Assembly (NCBI GenBank): GCA_028821635.1
Contig: JAPPDO010000002.1
Coordinates: 1 to 6,448, forward strand
Reading direction: 5' to 3'
Length of the DNA stretch: 6,448 bases
From: Ekhidna sp.
GTDB taxonomy: Bacteria; Bacteroidota; Bacteroidia; Cytophagales; Cyclobacteriaceae
Within the stretch, counting starts at the first letter, position 1. Each line of letters opens with the position of its first letter. The position numbers and the translations under genes are program-made. Positions 6,110 to 6,448 of this stretch are shown piece by piece. The notes beneath the pieces were generated by a model. It searched no databases. It was not told where the DNA came from and saw only the letters and a list, made by a program, of their open reading frames with translations.

Positions 6110-6448
6110 TAAATTTTTGTATTAAGGACGTTTTGTTTGATCAATTTCATGAATATTTCTTCTGTTTTTTCTAAACTCTCCTCTGAGTTTCCACCTGCGG
6201 CATTTTTATGACCTCCGCCTTGAAAATACCTCTCCGCAAAGGTATTCACCGCATAATCCCCAACACTCCTAAAAGACAGCTTTATTTCTTCCCCTCTTTC
6301 AATAATTATTGCTGCGATCACAATCCCTTTGATGGAGAGCGCATAATTAACCAAACCTTCCGTATCGCCTTGTTTTAGGTGAAATTGCTCAAAATCACTC
6401 TTTGCAATAACAAAATATGCCAGTTGATATTGTTCGCAGACCCGTAGC
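6109..6448 (-). CDS. DHH/DHHA1 family phosphoesterase, NrnA-like, partial (C-terminal 112 residues)
   Basis: C-terminal part of a bifunctional oligoribonuclease/pAp phosphatase type enzyme, which degrades very short RNA fragments and 3'-phosphoadenosine 5'-phosphate in the cytoplasm. The frame is open to the window edge and the 5' end lies outside. Seen: QGDTEGLVNYALSIKGIVIA, the strand KLSFRSVGDYAVN, and the DHHA1 substrate-binding signature FQGGGHKNAAGG near the end. These match the DHHA1 domain of the NrnA group in order and spacing. A TTG within the frame at 6354 is internal and not the start. The N-terminal DHH domain with the metal-binding aspartates is not visible, so catalytic competence cannot be judged. 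It is the first gene seen of the operon that continues into the two FKBP genes and rdgB; the promoter must lie beyond the window. Confidence 0.88.
   Translation of the reverse strand, partial: LRVCEQYQLAYFVIAKSDFEQFHLKQGDTEGLVNYALSIKGIVIAAIIIERGEEIKLSFRSVGDYAVNTFAERYFQGGGHKNAAGGNSEESLEKTEEIFMKLIKQNVLNTKI

Overview
The window looks like the chromosome of an AT-rich Bacteroidota, most likely a Cytophagales/Flammeovirgaceae-type marine or soil bacterium. The clues are lipoprotein FKBP isomerases of the gliding-associated kind next to an NrnA-type phosphoesterase, the remnant of a type IX secretion C-terminal sorting domain, a TAnnTTTG-like promoter element, and mostly A/T-rich leaders with few Shine-Dalgarno sites. 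The organism name is inference. Every intact gene reads on the minus strand, so the biological order runs from high to low coordinates.

Right block (6448 to 3972) is a tight operon: the C-terminal part of a DHH/DHHA1 phosphoesterase (NrnA-like), a 303-residue lipoprotein FKBP isomerase, a second 211-residue lipoprotein FKBP isomerase that is a divergent paralog of the first, and an RdgB/HAM1 XTP/dITP pyrophosphatase. The junctions are a 1-nt overlap, a 15-nt gap and a 4-nt overlap, which indicates co-transcription and translational coupling. A hairpin with T runs on both sides closes the block at about 3928-3972. The block joins envelope protein folding with nucleotide housekeeping.

Middle (3971 to 2790) has no intact gene and is a scar. 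It holds the N-terminal part of an IS5-family transposase broken by frameshifts and stop codons (about 3702-3070). This is fused at about 3067-3083 to the last 50 or so codons of a lost secreted protein carrying a type IX secretion sorting domain (3066-2911). A small unrecognised plus-strand open frame lies beside the transposase fossil (3701-3913).

Left block (2789 to 1) holds galE (UDP-glucose 4-epimerase), then egtB (ergothioneine sulfoxide synthase) and egtD (histidine betaine synthase, cut by the window edge). EgtD makes hercynine from histidine and SAM; EgtB adds the sulfur by oxygen-dependent C-S bond formation. Only 3 nt separate egtB and egtD. I found no wholly new system; the items most worth a second look are the IS/sorting-domain scar, the paired FKBP lipoproteins and the ergothioneine pair behind galE.
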